From Alphaproteobacteria bacterium (GTDB lineage: Bacteria; Pseudomonadota; Alphaproteobacteria; DSM-16000; Inquilinaceae), in assembly GCA_028284045.1 (NCBI GenBank), contig JANQSN010000015.1, positions 1 through 62,922 on the forward strand: a stretch of DNA of 62,922 bases, written 5' to 3'. The translations under genes were made by a program, and so were the position numbers. Positions 8,270 to 17,211 of this stretch are shown here, piece after piece. Below the pieces are notes generated by a model, which saw only the letters and a list, made by a program, of their open reading frames with translations, had not been told where the DNA came from and did no database searches. Position 1 is the stretch's first letter, and each line of letters begins with the position of its first letter.

Positions 8270-9022
8270 GTGACCCTATCCGCTCGCCAGACCGCCATCG
8301 TCACCGGCGCCGGCTCCGGCATCGGCCGGGCCGTCGCCGTCGCCCTGGCCGGGGCCGGTTGGCAGACGGTGCTGGTCGGCCGCCGGCAGGCTGCGCTGGA
8401 GGAGACGGCCGGCCTGATCGGCGATGGGGCCAGTGTGCTGGCCGCCGACGTCTCCGATCCCGACCAGGTGCGCGGCCTGTTCGACCAGGTCACGGCCACG
8501 GGGGGGCGGGTCGATCTGCTGTTCAACAATGCCGGTGCCAATGCCCCGGCCCTGCCGCCGGACGAGCTGAGCGACGCCGATTGGCGCGGCGTCATCGACG
8601 TCAACCTGACCGGCGCCTTCTGGTGCCTGCGCGAGGCATTCCGCGTGATGCGCCGGCAGGACCCGCAAGGCGGGCGGATCATCAACAACGGGTCGATCTC
8701 CGCCCATGCGCCCCGGCCGGGCTCCGCCCCCTATACCGCCAGCAAGCACGCCATCACCGGCCTGACCAAGTCGGCCATCCTGGACGGGCGCCGCTTCAAC
8801 ATCGCCGTCGGTCAGATCGATATCGGCAACGCCGCCACGGAGATGACGGCGCGAATGACGGCGGGGGTGCCGCAGGCCGATGGGTCGACCCGGCCGGAAC
8901 CGCGCATGGATGTCGCGCGGGTCGCCGAGGCGGTGGTGCATATGGCGGGCCTGCCGCTGGATGCGAACGTCGCCTTCATGACCATCATGGCCAGCGGCAT
9001 GCCGCTCTACGGCCGCGGGTAG
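8270..9022 (+). CDS. SDR-family NAD(P)-dependent oxidoreductase
   Basis: A classical short-chain dehydrogenase of 250 residues starting at a GTG preceded by the purine-rich GAAAGAGGTGAAGG. It carries the cofactor motif [10 protein letters not shown] near residues 12-21, NNAGAN in the middle, the catalytic Ser in NNGSISAHA and YTASK with active-site Tyr and Lys. The insertion [13 protein letters not shown] after the active site is typical of a subgroup with unknown substrates. It stands alone between the NlpC/P60 gene and a convergent gene; the substrate cannot be predicted. Confidence 0.92.
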   Translation: MTLSARQTAIVTGAGSGIGRAVAVALAGAGWQTVLVGRRQAALEETAGLIGDGASVLAADVSDPDQVRGLFDQVTATGGRVDLLFNNAGANAPALPPDELSDADWRGVIDVNLTGAFWCLREAFRVMRRQDPQGGRIINNGSISAHAPRPGSAPYTASKHAITGLTKSAILDGRRFNIAVGQIDIGNAATEMTARMTAGVPQADGSTRPEPRMDVARVAEAVVHMAGLPLDANVAFMTIMASGMPLYGRG

Positions 9023-9061
9023 CGATCTCAGTGCATCACCGATTCTCGGTCCCCAATTGAG

Positions 9062-9084
9062 CCCTCCCCCTCAATGAGGGAGGG
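9062..9084. repeat. Single REP-like hairpin
   Basis: A 23-bp CCCTCCCCCTCAATGAGGGAGGG palindrome-like unit lies between the convergent SDR and PPP-fold genes. It is a variant of the hairpin core found at 4272, 25867, 35616 and 46815 and might act as a bidirectional terminator. Confidence 0.7.
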
Positions 9085-9119
9085 ACTCTTGGCAGGGGAT
9101 GTTGATGGTCAGCCGACCC

Positions 9120-9926
9120 TCACGCCTCCAGGACGTCGAGCACCTCGCCCGCCGGGTCGAACAGGCCGGCCAGTAGCGTTCCGCTGCGCCCGGCATTGCC
9201 GTCGAGGGTGGCGATGGCCTCGGTGATCTGCAGGCCGCCGCCCTGCGGATCGAAGCCGCGGACGATCCGGCGATGCCCGCCATAGCCGGCCAGACCGTCG
9301 TCGAAGGCCCCGCCGCCCCACCAGAAGCGGTCGCCCTGGGCCTGCAGCGGCTGGGTGGCATCGAGGCCGGCGGAGACCAGGACGACGCCCGGCGGATCGG
9401 TGAAGGCGGCGCGCTTCAGCGCGGCGAAGAAGCTGGTATGGCCGTCGAACCGCCGCATCCCCTCGCGCAGCGAGTTGGTCCAGCGGGTCACCTGCACCGC
9501 GCCGTCGCGCGCCGCGGCCCGGCCTTCGTCGAGCCGGCCGCCATAGGCCGCCAGGGTCTCCGACACGCCCTGGGAGGCCATCCAGTTCAGCACGCTGAGC
9601 GGTTCCGGCGCGAATTGGAGCTGCAGCAGCTTCTGCCACATCTCCTCCTGCTGGCCGCGCAGGAAGACGATGTCGTCCGCCAGCACGCCGGGCAGCGACA
9701 TCAGGACACGGCGAAAGCGCAGCGCCTCGTCCACCGTCTCGCGGATCGCCGTGCCGCGCCCGACCAGGTTGCCCAAAAAGACCATCCGGTCGCGCACGCG
9801 GAACCGTTCCAGGATGGTGTCGTGCAGCGCCGACAGCCGCGCGACCTCGCAATGCACGGCGCCCATCGCCCAGAGGCGCCGGGGCTGGCCGAGGCGTGCG
9901 AATCGGACGGTATCGGGAGACGCCAT
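9120..9926 (-). CDS. PPP-fold metallophosphatase homologue lacking metal ligands (predicted pseudoenzyme)
   Basis: A 268-residue protein whose layout follows bacterial PPP-family serine/threonine phosphatases from end to end, but the catalytic residues are replaced. GDIHG is here GAVHC (residues about 22-26), GDLVDRG is GNLVGRG (near 52-58), GNHE is GQQE (near 90-93), the VHAG block is VSAG, and VHGHTP is VRGFDP. Only one His of the first motif remains. The frame is intact and the surrounding structure is conserved, so this looks like a retained non-catalytic protein rather than a decaying gene. Role unknown; binding or regulation is inference. It is divergent from fzlA with about 170 bp between. 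Confidence 0.7.
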   Translation of the reverse strand: MASPDTVRFARLGQPRRLWAMGAVHCEVARLSALHDTILERFRVRDRMVFLGNLVGRGTAIRETVDEALRFRRVLMSLPGVLADDIVFLRGQQEEMWQKLLQLQFAPEPLSVLNWMASQGVSETLAAYGGRLDEGRAAARDGAVQVTRWTNSLREGMRRFDGHTSFFAALKRAAFTDPPGVVLVSAGLDATQPLQAQGDRFWWGGGAFDDGLAGYGGHRRIVRGFDPQGGGLQITEAIATLDGNAGRSGTLLAGLFDPAGEVLDVLEA

Positions 9927-10096
9927 GCGCGACTAAGGCTCGGGGACGGCTCGCTTGCCAGGCGGGTCGGGGGGCAGAGGCGGGCCTATCATGCCGTCCG
10001 AACCGCTGGCCAGTCTAAAGCTTTCCGGCGGGCGACAATCCTCGGCCCGATCGCGGCCTCGCGCTGGTCCGAAATGCGGGCTAGTGTCCCGGCGCC

Positions 10097-10765
10097 ATGC
10101 GACTGCTGTATCATTTCTGGCTGTCGGCGCCCTGCCGGCTGGTCCGCCTGCTGCTTCACGAAAAGCGGCTCGACTACAAACCGGTGATCGAGAAGGTCTG
10201 GGAACGGCGCGCCGACTTCCTGGCGCTGAACCCGGCCGGCGAGGTGCCGGTGCTGGTGGAGCCCGACGGCACCACGCTGACCCATCCGATGGTCATCACC
10301 GAGTTCCTGGAGGAGGTGCACACCGAGCGCTCGCTGCTCGGCGACGATCCGCTGTCGCGGGCGGAATGCCGGCGCCTGATCGCCTGGTTCGAGACCAAAT
10401 TCGCTCGCGAGGTCACCGACAACCTGGTCGGCGAGAAGGTGATGAAGCGGTTCTTGCGCATCGGCCAGCCGAACTCCGAATCGATCCGCGCCGGGCTCGC
10501 CAACATCCACTACCACCTCGACTACATCGCCTATCTGTCGGAGACGCGGAACTGGCTGGGCGGCGATGAATTCTCGCTGGCCGACATCGCGGCGGGCGCG
10601 CATCTGTCGGTGGTCGACTATCTGGGCGACGTGCCGTGGGACGACCATGGCGAGGCGCGGGCCTGGTACCAGCGGCTGAAGTCGCGGCCGTCCTTCCGCC
10701 CGCTGCTGGACGACCTGATCCCCGGCCTGCCGCCGCCGCGCCACTACGCGGACCTGGATTTTTAG
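10097..10765 (+). CDS. fzlA: FzlA-type GST-fold cell-division protein
   Basis: A 222-residue GST-fold protein: thioredoxin-like domain beginning MRLLYHFWLSAPCRLVRLLL, cis-Pro loop GEVPVLVEPDG, then an alpha-helical domain. The C-terminal tail PPPRHYADLDF is the conserved tail I associate with FzlA, the Caulobacter protein that binds FtsZ filaments and is required for constriction; it distinguishes this protein from ordinary GSTs. If correct, it acts at the division ring and not as a detoxifying enzyme. An NAD-dependent epimerase-like gene, a frequent neighbour, lies just beyond the pentapeptide-repeat gene. A generic GST remains the fallback call. Confidence 0.75.
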   Translation: MRLLYHFWLSAPCRLVRLLLHEKRLDYKPVIEKVWERRADFLALNPAGEVPVLVEPDGTTLTHPMVITEFLEEVHTERSLLGDDPLSRAECRRLIAWFETKFAREVTDNLVGEKVMKRFLRIGQPNSESIRAGLANIHYHLDYIAYLSETRNWLGGDEFSLADIAAGAHLSVVDYLGDVPWDDHGEARAWYQRLKSRPSFRPLLDDLIPGLPPPRHYADLDF

Positions 10766-10815
10766 GCCTTGTTGAGGTCGGTGGGCCGGGGTTGCCGCGT
10801 GCGGTGAACCGGCCG

Positions 10816-11895
10816 TCAGCCGGTCGCGCCAAGTGACTCCAAGGGAACGTCCAGGCGCGTGGACAGCGAGGTGCCGGGCAAGGGGCCGGTCTTCACGCCG
10901 GACAGGTCGGCATTGCGCAGATTGGCCTCGCGCAGGTCCGCACCGCGCAGGTCGACATCGGCGAGATTGGCGCGGATCAGGTTGGCCCGGCGCAGATCCG
11001 CGGCCGCCAGGTTGGCCCCGCTGAGGTCCATCCGGCTGAGCACCGACAGCTCCAGCTTGGCGGCGGCGAGGTTCCGGCCGGCCAGCGACAGGCCGCTCAA
11101 ATCCTGATTCGACAGGTCCAGGCGCTTGCCCTCCGCGCCGCCGGTGCGCACCCAGGCCTCGTGCCCGGCGATCAGCCCGTCGAGCTGTTCGGTGGTCAGC
11201 GTGACCCGCTTGGCCACCTTGGCGCGGGTGATGTCGATGGTACTGGCCATCTCCTCGCACAGCGCGGCACCGGTGAAGTCCGCATCGGTGATCTTCGCGC
11301 CCCGCAGCTCTGTGCCGCTGATGTCCGCGCCCTGGAACGAAGCGGCCCGGAGATCGGCGCCCGACAGATCGCAGCCTTCCAGCGTGGCGCCGCCGAAATC
11401 GGCGTTCTTCAGCTTGCTGTGCGACATCTGCGTCTGGTTCAAGATGGCGCCGCGGAAGGACGAACCCGGTGCCTGGTCGCCTTCGGTCGGGGCCACGCTG
11501 AGCACCAAGCCTTCCCGCAGATCGGCTTCGCCCAGCCTTGTGTTGGACAGGTTGGCGCGGTCGAAGGTGGCACCGCGCAGATCCGCCCGCTCGAAATTGG
11601 CGCCGGTGAGGTTCGCCTCGTCGAAGCTGGCGCTGAACACATTGGCGGCGCGGAAGATGCTCTGGGTCAGATTGGTGGCGACGAACTTGCAGGCGATGAA
11701 CTCGCCATGGCTGAAATCGCGGCCCCGCAGATCGAGCCCCGACAGGTCGCAGCGCACCAAGACGGCGCGCTGGCCGTTGCGCTGTCCCTTCAGGTGGCGC
11801 TGGTGCAGCTCCGCCACCCGGTTCAGGATCTCTTGATTGAGGCGCAGGTTCTCAAGCATGTGGCCAACGATGGGTGGTGTAGCGGGAGCCATCAT
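10816..11895 (-). CDS. Pentapeptide-repeat protein
   Basis: A 359-residue protein made almost entirely of A(D/N)LxX pentapeptides (for example ADLRGATFDRANLSNTRLGE and ANLAAADLRRANLIRANLAD), which fold into a right-handed quadrilateral beta-helix. Two blocks, about residues 48-215 and 255-340, are separated by a non-repeat segment around ITRAKVAKRVTLTTEQLDGL. There is no signal peptide and the likely location is the cytosol. Some relatives mimic DNA or modulate gyrase, but nothing here shows that role. The start at 11895 is followed by alternatives, including MLENLRL. Confidence 0.9.
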   Translation of the reverse strand: MMAPATPPIVGHMLENLRLNQEILNRVAELHQRHLKGQRNGQRAVLVRCDLSGLDLRGRDFSHGEFIACKFVATNLTQSIFRAANVFSASFDEANLTGANFERADLRGATFDRANLSNTRLGEADLREGLVLSVAPTEGDQAPGSSFRGAILNQTQMSHSKLKNADFGGATLEGCDLSGADLRAASFQGADISGTELRGAKITDADFTGAALCEEMASTIDITRAKVAKRVTLTTEQLDGLIAGHEAWVRTGGAEGKRLDLSNQDLSGLSLAGRNLAAAKLELSVLSRMDLSGANLAAADLRRANLIRANLADVDLRGADLREANLRNADLSGVKTGPLPGTSLSTRLDVPLESLGATG

Positions 11896-12029
11896 GGATC
11901 CCGAGCCTGCCGGCTTCGGCAGGACTCTTCCGTTCTAGCGGGGTTCGGTTAAGACTTGGTTCGCAAGCGACGGATCGGCGACCGCCCCTCGCGGGCCCGA
12001 CCCTCGCGAGAGGGAGCGCTTACTTTCCT

Positions 12030-12938
12030 ATGACCGTCAATACCTTACTGGTCTTCGGCCTGGGCTTCACCGCGCGCCGTCTGGCGGCCCGGCTGGACCC
12101 CGCCCGCTGGCGCGTCGTCGGCACCTGCCGCACGCCGGACGCGGCGGCCGATCTGTCGGCGGCGGGGGTCGAGGTGCGGGTGTTCGACGGGGCGGGGCCG
12201 CCGGCGGACGGTGGCGGTGCCGCCTTCGAACCGGCGCTGATCGATCAGGCGACCCATATCCTGGTGTCCGCCCCGCCGGGGCCGGCGGGCGATCCGATGC
12301 TGCGTGCCTTTGCCGCGCCGCTCGCCCGCCGCGGCCGGGATCTCGCCTGGCTGGGCTATCTGTCCACCACCGGCGTCTACGGCGACCGCGGCGGCGGATG
12401 GGTGGACGAGGATGACCCGCTGACGCCGACCACCCAGCGCGGCCATCGCCGGTTGGCGGCGGAGCAGGCCTGGCTGGCGCTCGCCGCCGACAGCGGTCTG
12501 CCGGTCCATCTGTTTCGCCTGGTCGGCATCTATGGGCCCGGCCGCAGCGCGGTCGACCAGGTGCTGGCCGGCACGGCGCGGCGCATCGACAAGCCCGGCC
12601 AAGTCTTCAACCGCGTCCATGTCGACGATATCGCCGCGGTCCTGACGGCCTCCATGGCCGCGCCGCGGCCGGGTCGGGCGTACAACGTCGCCGACGATCT
12701 GGCGACCCCGCCGCAGGACGTGGTGGCGGAGGCCTGCCGCCTGACCGGCCGGCCGCTGCCGCCGTTGATCGCCTACGACACGGCGGACCTGTCGGCCATG
12801 GCGCGCAGCTTCTATGCGGAGAACAAGCGCGTGCGCAACGACCGCATCAAGCGGGAGTTGGCGGTGACGCTGACCTACCCCACCTATCGGGAAGGGCTGG
12901 CGCAGATCTGGCGCGACCATCCGGCCGCCGCGGCGTGA
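12030..12938 (+). CDS. NAD(P)-binding epimerase/dehydratase-like protein (YeeZ type)
   Basis: An extended-SDR/Rossmann protein of 302 residues. The nucleotide-binding motif is LLVFGLGFTARRLA at the N-terminus, followed by a serine/threonine-rich LGYLSTTGVYGDRGGGWVDE segment typical of NAD-dependent epimerase-like proteins, and a hydrophobic RLVGIYGPGRSAVDQ. The usual YxxxK is not obvious, as in the YeeZ branch, whose substrate is unknown. It lies near fzlA as in many alphaproteobacteria. Confidence 0.85.
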   Translation: MTVNTLLVFGLGFTARRLAARLDPARWRVVGTCRTPDAAADLSAAGVEVRVFDGAGPPADGGGAAFEPALIDQATHILVSAPPGPAGDPMLRAFAAPLARRGRDLAWLGYLSTTGVYGDRGGGWVDEDDPLTPTTQRGHRRLAAEQAWLALAADSGLPVHLFRLVGIYGPGRSAVDQVLAGTARRIDKPGQVFNRVHVDDIAAVLTASMAAPRPGRAYNVADDLATPPQDVVAEACRLTGRPLPPLIAYDTADLSAMARSFYAENKRVRNDRIKRELAVTLTYPTYREGLAQIWRDHPAAAA

Positions 12939-13029
12939 TGCCCGCCGGCGCGCGAGCGCTGGCCCTCCCTCACCGGCGACCCCATTCCATCGCCAGGATC
13001 GACACACGCGACCTTGAAAGGGGCCGCCG

Positions 13030-13617
13030 ATGGATGCCGTCGAGGCACTGCTGACCCGCCGTTCCACCAAGGCCGACGAGCAGGTCGGGCCCGGGCCAAG
13101 CGACGAAGACCTGAAGACCCTGCTGACCATCGCGACCCGGGTACCGGACCATGGCAAGCTGACGCCGTGGCGGATCCAGGTGTTGCGGGCCGAGGGGCAG
13201 CGGGCGCTCGGTATCTTTCTGGCGGATCTCTACCGCCGCGAACACCCGGAGGCGGAGGAACGCCACCTTGCCGCGGAGGCAGCGCGGCCGGCGCGCGCAC
13301 CCTTGCTGCTGGTCGTCACCACCCGATTGCGGCCGAGCGCGAAGATCCCGGAGCGCGAGCAGCTCCTGTCCGGCGGGGCGGTTTGCACCTCGATCCTGAT
13401 CGGCGCCCATGCGCTGGGCTACGCCGCGCAGTGGCTGACCGAATGGCCGGCCTATCATGACGCGGTGGTGCGCCATCTCGGCCACGATCCGGCGACTGAT
13501 CGGATTCTCGGCTTCCTCTATCTCGGCAACCGCTCACGGGCGCCGATCGACCGGCCGCGACCCGATCTGGCGGAAATCGTCGGCGAGTGGACCGGACCGG
13601 AGCCCCTGGGGCGGTAG
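13030..13617 (+). CDS. Nitroreductase-family protein (YdjA-like)
   Basis: A 195-residue FMN-dependent oxidoreductase. The FMN-phosphate-binding RRSTK is near residues 10-14, the flavin-contacting PDHGKLTPWR is near 38-47, and LSGGAVCTSILIGAHALGYA forms the dimer/FMN helix. The short length and the PDHGKLxPW motif place it with YdjA-type minimal nitroreductases, whose physiological substrate is unknown. It is in the same orientation as the epimerase gene, 92 bp downstream. Confidence 0.9.
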   Translation: MDAVEALLTRRSTKADEQVGPGPSDEDLKTLLTIATRVPDHGKLTPWRIQVLRAEGQRALGIFLADLYRREHPEAEERHLAAEAARPARAPLLLVVTTRLRPSAKIPEREQLLSGGAVCTSILIGAHALGYAAQWLTEWPAYHDAVVRHLGHDPATDRILGFLYLGNRSRAPIDRPRPDLAEIVGEWTGPEPLGR

Positions 13618-13739
13618 CAGCCCTGGCCGATCTTGTGGGTTGTTGCGCCGAGGCCGCCCGGTTGTGCTAGAGTCCCTGTCCGATTTTCGCTTCGAGATCA
13701 ATAGATTAGATGGCGAAGCTGATGGCAAGGGGACACAGG

Positions 13740-14627
13740 ATGGCCGGTCCGAACCTGGAATTGCTGCATTGGCCGGCGGCCGGTCCGGTGGATCGGCGCG
13801 GCGGATCGCCGGACCGGCCGCCGCTGTTGTTCGTGCATGGTGCCTATTCCGCGGCCTGGGTGTGGGACGAGACCTTCCTGCCCTGGTTCGCCGGCAAGGG
13901 GTTCGATGCGTATGCCGTGTCGCTGCGCGGCCATGGTGCCAGCGATGGGCATGAGGCGGTCGCCTGGGCGACGCTGGCCGGCTATGTCGCCGACATCGAG
14001 GCGACGATCGACCAGATGCCGACGCCGCCGGTGCTGATCGGCCATTCCATGGGCGGCTACGTTTGCCAGGAGGTGGCGCGCCGCGGCCGCCGTCCTTTGG
14101 CCGGCCTCGTCCTGATGGCGTCGACGCCGCCGCATGGTCTGTACGTCGCCGCCCTGTCGATGGCCGTGCGCCATCCGCTGTTGAGCCAAGCGCTGATGCT
14201 GGCCCAGTTCATCGGGCCGGCGGCGGTGGATGGCGATCTCATCGCCCGGGCGCTGTTCTCGCCGGACATGCCGGCCCAGCGGATCGCCCGATACCTCGCC
14301 CGGTTCCAGGACGAGAGCCTGTTGGTCGGCTGGCAGAGCATGGGCTTCGGCCTCGTCGACTGGCCGGCCCAGCTCGACCTGCCGGTCATGGTGATGGGGG
14401 CATCGGACGACCCGTTCGTTCCGCGCTTCGAGGTCGAGGCGACGGCCGCGGCCTTCAAGGTCGCCCCGGTCATCGTGGAGCGGATGGCGCATGCCATGAT
14501 GCTCGATGTGCGCTGGGACGCGGCGGCCAAGCGCCTGCTGGCCTGGCTCGACCACCAGGCCGCCGCCGCGCCGGGTGCGGCCGGCGGCCCGGCGGACGAG
14601 GCCAAGGCGGCCTCGTCCCCGGGATAA
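13740..14627 (+). CDS. Alpha/beta-hydrolase
   Basis: A hydrolase-fold protein of 295 residues. The start at 13740 (MAGPNLELLHW) is preferred over 13710 because AGGGGACACAGG precedes it. The oxyanion region is LLFVHGAYSAAWVWDE, the nucleophile elbow GHSMGG, the acidic residue lies in MGASDDPFVP and the catalytic His in RMAHAMMLD. The organisation is that of lysophospholipase or esterase-like enzymes; the substrate is unknown. A strong hairpin terminator follows directly. Confidence 0.92.
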   Translation: MAGPNLELLHWPAAGPVDRRGGSPDRPPLLFVHGAYSAAWVWDETFLPWFAGKGFDAYAVSLRGHGASDGHEAVAWATLAGYVADIEATIDQMPTPPVLIGHSMGGYVCQEVARRGRRPLAGLVLMASTPPHGLYVAALSMAVRHPLLSQALMLAQFIGPAAVDGDLIARALFSPDMPAQRIARYLARFQDESLLVGWQSMGFGLVDWPAQLDLPVMVMGASDDPFVPRFEVEATAAAFKVAPVIVERMAHAMMLDVRWDAAAKRLLAWLDHQAAAAPGAAGGPADEAKAASSPG

Positions 14628-14632
14628 CGGCG

Positions 14633-14663
14633 CCGAGCCGGTGAACCGGCTCGGTCCTTCTTG
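14633..14663 (+). terminator. Intrinsic terminator after the alpha/beta-hydrolase
   Basis: CCGAGCCGG-tgaa-CCGGCTCGG (14633-14654) is a perfect 9-bp stem with a four-base loop, followed by TCCTTCTTG. It lies 5 bp beyond the hydrolase stop codon. Confidence 0.75.
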
Positions 14664-14739
14664 TTCCTCAGTCGCCGGCGCGCCCATGCGGGCGCTTGGC
14701 TCGCGCGCCCATCGGGGCGCGGCGCCTCAATGGCGCAGG

Positions 14740-14774
14740 CCAGCGAGCCGATGAGTGCCTCATAGGCTCGCTGG
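14740..14774. terminator. Long hairpin between convergent genes
   Basis: CCAGCGAGCC pairs with GGCTCGCTGG, and inside it ATGAG pairs with CTCAT around the loop TGC. The hairpin lies 13 bp downstream of the creD stop on the minus strand. There is no T-run, so it may terminate weakly or protect the transcript end. Confidence 0.5.
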
Positions 14775-14787
14775 TAGGGCGCACCGG

Positions 14788-16200
14788 TCAGGTTGAGGGC
14801 CGTTCAGGCACGCGCGGTGCCTTCGGGCGGTCCGGCGTGGCCGTCACGGCGTACCAGTCGACCCGGCGGGTCACCGCCATGACCGCGGTCAGCCCGGCGA
14901 ACAGCGCCAGCGCGCCGACCAGCAGCGCATAGTCCTCAAGCTGCATCAGCACCCACAGCCCGGCATAGAGCGCCGCCAGCAGGCCCGCCAGGCCGGCCGT
15001 GCGGCTGGCCCGGCCCAGCACGGCGGCGGTGTAGAAGGCGATCTGCGCGACCACCGCCAGCGCGCCCAGCGCATAGGCCGCCGTGAAGCCGATCTGCTCC
15101 GCCAGCGCCAGCACCAGCATGTAGAACAGCGTCAGCGCCAGCCCGACCAGCGCATAGTGGAAGATGTGGACGCGCACCCCGGCCAGCATCTCGAACAGGA
15201 ACAGCGCGGTGAAGGTGAAGACGATGAACAGGATGCCGTACTTCACCGTACGTTCGGTCTGCTGATAGGCGTCGACCGGCTGGTAGAAGCGCACGCCGAA
15301 GGCGGCGTGGTCGAGCTCGGCGAAGTGCTGGACCAGGTTCTCGCCGGGTGCCCAGACCTGCGGGAACGGCCGCCCGAAATAGGAGGTCTGCCAGCGCGCG
15401 GTGAAGCCGGTGTCCGAGATCTCGCGCTGGTCCGGCAGGAAACGGCCGAAGAAGCTGGGATGCGGCCAGTCGGACGCCAGCGACACCGTGGTGGTGCGGC
15501 CCAGCGGCAGGAAGCTGACGCTGGCACTGCCGTTCAGCGACAGCGTCGTGGCGAAGTCGAAGGCACGCTCGCCGTCGGACGGGTCGAGCCCGACGACCGG
15601 CGCCTGCATGCCGCCCGCGGCGAGGCGGGCGGCCGAGGTCGGCAGCCCCGGGCTCAACGCGATCGACCGTCCGGCCCAGGTGACGACGGGGGCCTCGCGA
15701 ATGCTGCGCTGATCGCTGAGGCCGAGCGCCAGGGTCGCCGCCGACCAGTCGATGGTGACGCCGTCGGCCTGGGGCACCGTGTCGGGGCCGAGGACGAAGC
15801 GGCCGGACAGGGTGACCTCCAGCCGGTAGACGACGGTCTCGAACAGGCCGCGCCGGCGCGTCTCCGGCTGAACCGTCGCATCGATTTGGTAGTCGTCGGG
15901 CAGCAGGACGACGGGCTCCTCCACCACGCGGCGAACGGGGCGGCGGCCGTTCTCGCCGGGCTCGTCGACGACCACGAGGCGCCGTGCGGGAACGACGAGA
16001 ATCGGTCCGCCAAGCTGCTGCGAGCGACCCCACAGCGCGCCGATCTCGTGCTCGACGGAGGCTTGGCGCGCCTGCCGTTCGCCGATCAGGCCGAGCATCA
16101 GGCCGAGCGGCAGCAGGAGAGCGACGGTCAGGCCGGCGATCAGCACGAGTTTCAGGATCGGCCCGCGCGACGGCGCGGATCGGAAAGCTGTGTCGGTCAT
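14788..16200 (-). CDS. creD: CreD-family inner membrane protein
   Basis: A 470-residue integral membrane protein. It has an N-terminal transmembrane helix (LVLIAGLTVALLLPLGLMLGL), a large soluble periplasmic domain of about 270 residues (including RQTSYFGRPFPQVW), and a C-terminal block of about five to six helices from YGILFIVFTFTALFLFEMLAG onward. This is the full CreD layout (colicin E2 tolerance/envelope integrity family). In enterobacteria creD belongs to the CreBC regulon; no creB or creC is present here. It lies downstream of the lipid-kinase-like gene, 113 bp away on the same strand. Confidence 0.93.
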   Translation of the reverse strand: MTDTAFRSAPSRGPILKLVLIAGLTVALLLPLGLMLGLIGERQARQASVEHEIGALWGRSQQLGGPILVVPARRLVVVDEPGENGRRPVRRVVEEPVVLLPDDYQIDATVQPETRRRGLFETVVYRLEVTLSGRFVLGPDTVPQADGVTIDWSAATLALGLSDQRSIREAPVVTWAGRSIALSPGLPTSAARLAAGGMQAPVVGLDPSDGERAFDFATTLSLNGSASVSFLPLGRTTTVSLASDWPHPSFFGRFLPDQREISDTGFTARWQTSYFGRPFPQVWAPGENLVQHFAELDHAAFGVRFYQPVDAYQQTERTVKYGILFIVFTFTALFLFEMLAGVRVHIFHYALVGLALTLFYMLVLALAEQIGFTAAYALGALAVVAQIAFYTAAVLGRASRTAGLAGLLAALYAGLWVLMQLEDYALLVGALALFAGLTAVMAVTRRVDWYAVTATPDRPKAPRVPERPST

Positions 16201-16313
16201 GGGCGGGTCCTTGGCCGGGTTGTGTCGACGGCCTCAGCCTGGTCCGCCAACACGGCCGGGACGCGGGCCCCCGAGGGCGGAACCGCGGCGTCTTCTTGGA
16301 GATCTGGCGGCGC

Positions 16314-17186
16314 CTAAGGCCGGAACCCCGGCGGCACCAGCACGGTGAGATGGGCCGGCAGGCTGCGGCAGCGCACCGGCGGGATCAGGCGCACCACCTC
16401 GCCGTCGAGGGAGACGACCAGGCGCGAGTCGCGCGTCTCCACCGTCACGGTGCGGGCCGTGGACGCGACGAGGCGCTGGCTGTCCTGCCAGTGCCCGACC
16501 CCGGTCTCGGCGGCCAACCGCAGAAGGCCCCAGCGGCTCGCCCGATCGACGACGTAAAGGCCGAGCCGGCCCGCATCGAGGCGTTGGCGACCGGGCGCAT
16601 GGTCCGAATCGCCCGTCAGCAGAGTGTTGGTGATGGCCACCAGGGCGACGCGCCGCTCGCGGCCCCCGTCGATCGACAGGTCGAGATGCGGCGGCCGATG
16701 CCACAGGTCCTGAGCGGCAACCGCAACCGGCCACCGGCCGGCTGCGCCGCGCTGGTGGATCGTTCGGGCGGGCAGGCCGAAACCGGCATGATGGGCGAAG
16801 ATGCGGTCCTCGACCGCCGCCAGGTCGATGCGCCGCGGTACCGCCGACGCCAGCGCATCGACGGCGTCGCGCGGATCGAGCGGGATGGCGAGACCCCGCG
16901 CCGTCAGGTTCATCCGGCCCAAAGGCAGGATGCCCAGCGCCGTGTCGGTGCCGGCGAAGGCGGCGATGGCGGTGTTGACCGTGCCGTCGCCACCGGCCAC
17001 CACCACCCGGTCCGGCGCCTCGGCGGCCAGCGCCGTCAGCCGGCCCTTCAGGTCGCCCGGCGCCAGCCTTTCCACGACGGCGTCCGGATGGGCCGCGGCG
17101 AGGCGGGCACACGCCGCCTCGGCGAGGCCGTTGCCGCCGCGCTGCCTCAGCGCGCCCGACGCGGCATTGATCAGGACGGGGGTCAA
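16314..17186 (-). CDS. Diacylglycerol/sphingosine kinase-like protein
   Basis: A DAGK-catalytic-domain protein of about 290 residues. The nucleotide-binding VVVAGGDGTVNTAIAAFAG is near residues 65-83, the second motif GILPLGRMNLTARGLAIPLD replaces the usual GTxNDFA with GRMNLTA, and the C-terminal beta-domain includes VVSLDGEVVRL. No ATG fits: the TTG at 17186 gives TPVLINAASG after the initiator, directly at the start of the domain, 25 bp after hutI. The phosphorylated lipid is unknown; some family members are NAD kinases or regulators. Confidence 0.82.
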   Translation of the reverse strand: MTPVLINAASGALRQRGGNGLAEAACARLAAAHPDAVVERLAPGDLKGRLTALAAEAPDRVVVAGGDGTVNTAIAAFAGTDTALGILPLGRMNLTARGLAIPLDPRDAVDALASAVPRRIDLAAVEDRIFAHHAGFGLPARTIHQRGAAGRWPVAVAAQDLWHRPPHLDLSIDGGRERRVALVAITNTLLTGDSDHAPGRQRLDAGRLGLYVVDRASRWGLLRLAAETGVGHWQDSQRLVASTARTVTVETRDSRLVVSLDGEVVRLIPPVRCRSLPAHLTVLVPPGFRP

Positions 17187-17211
17187 GGGACCGACGGCAG
17201 CCGGGGCCGCG

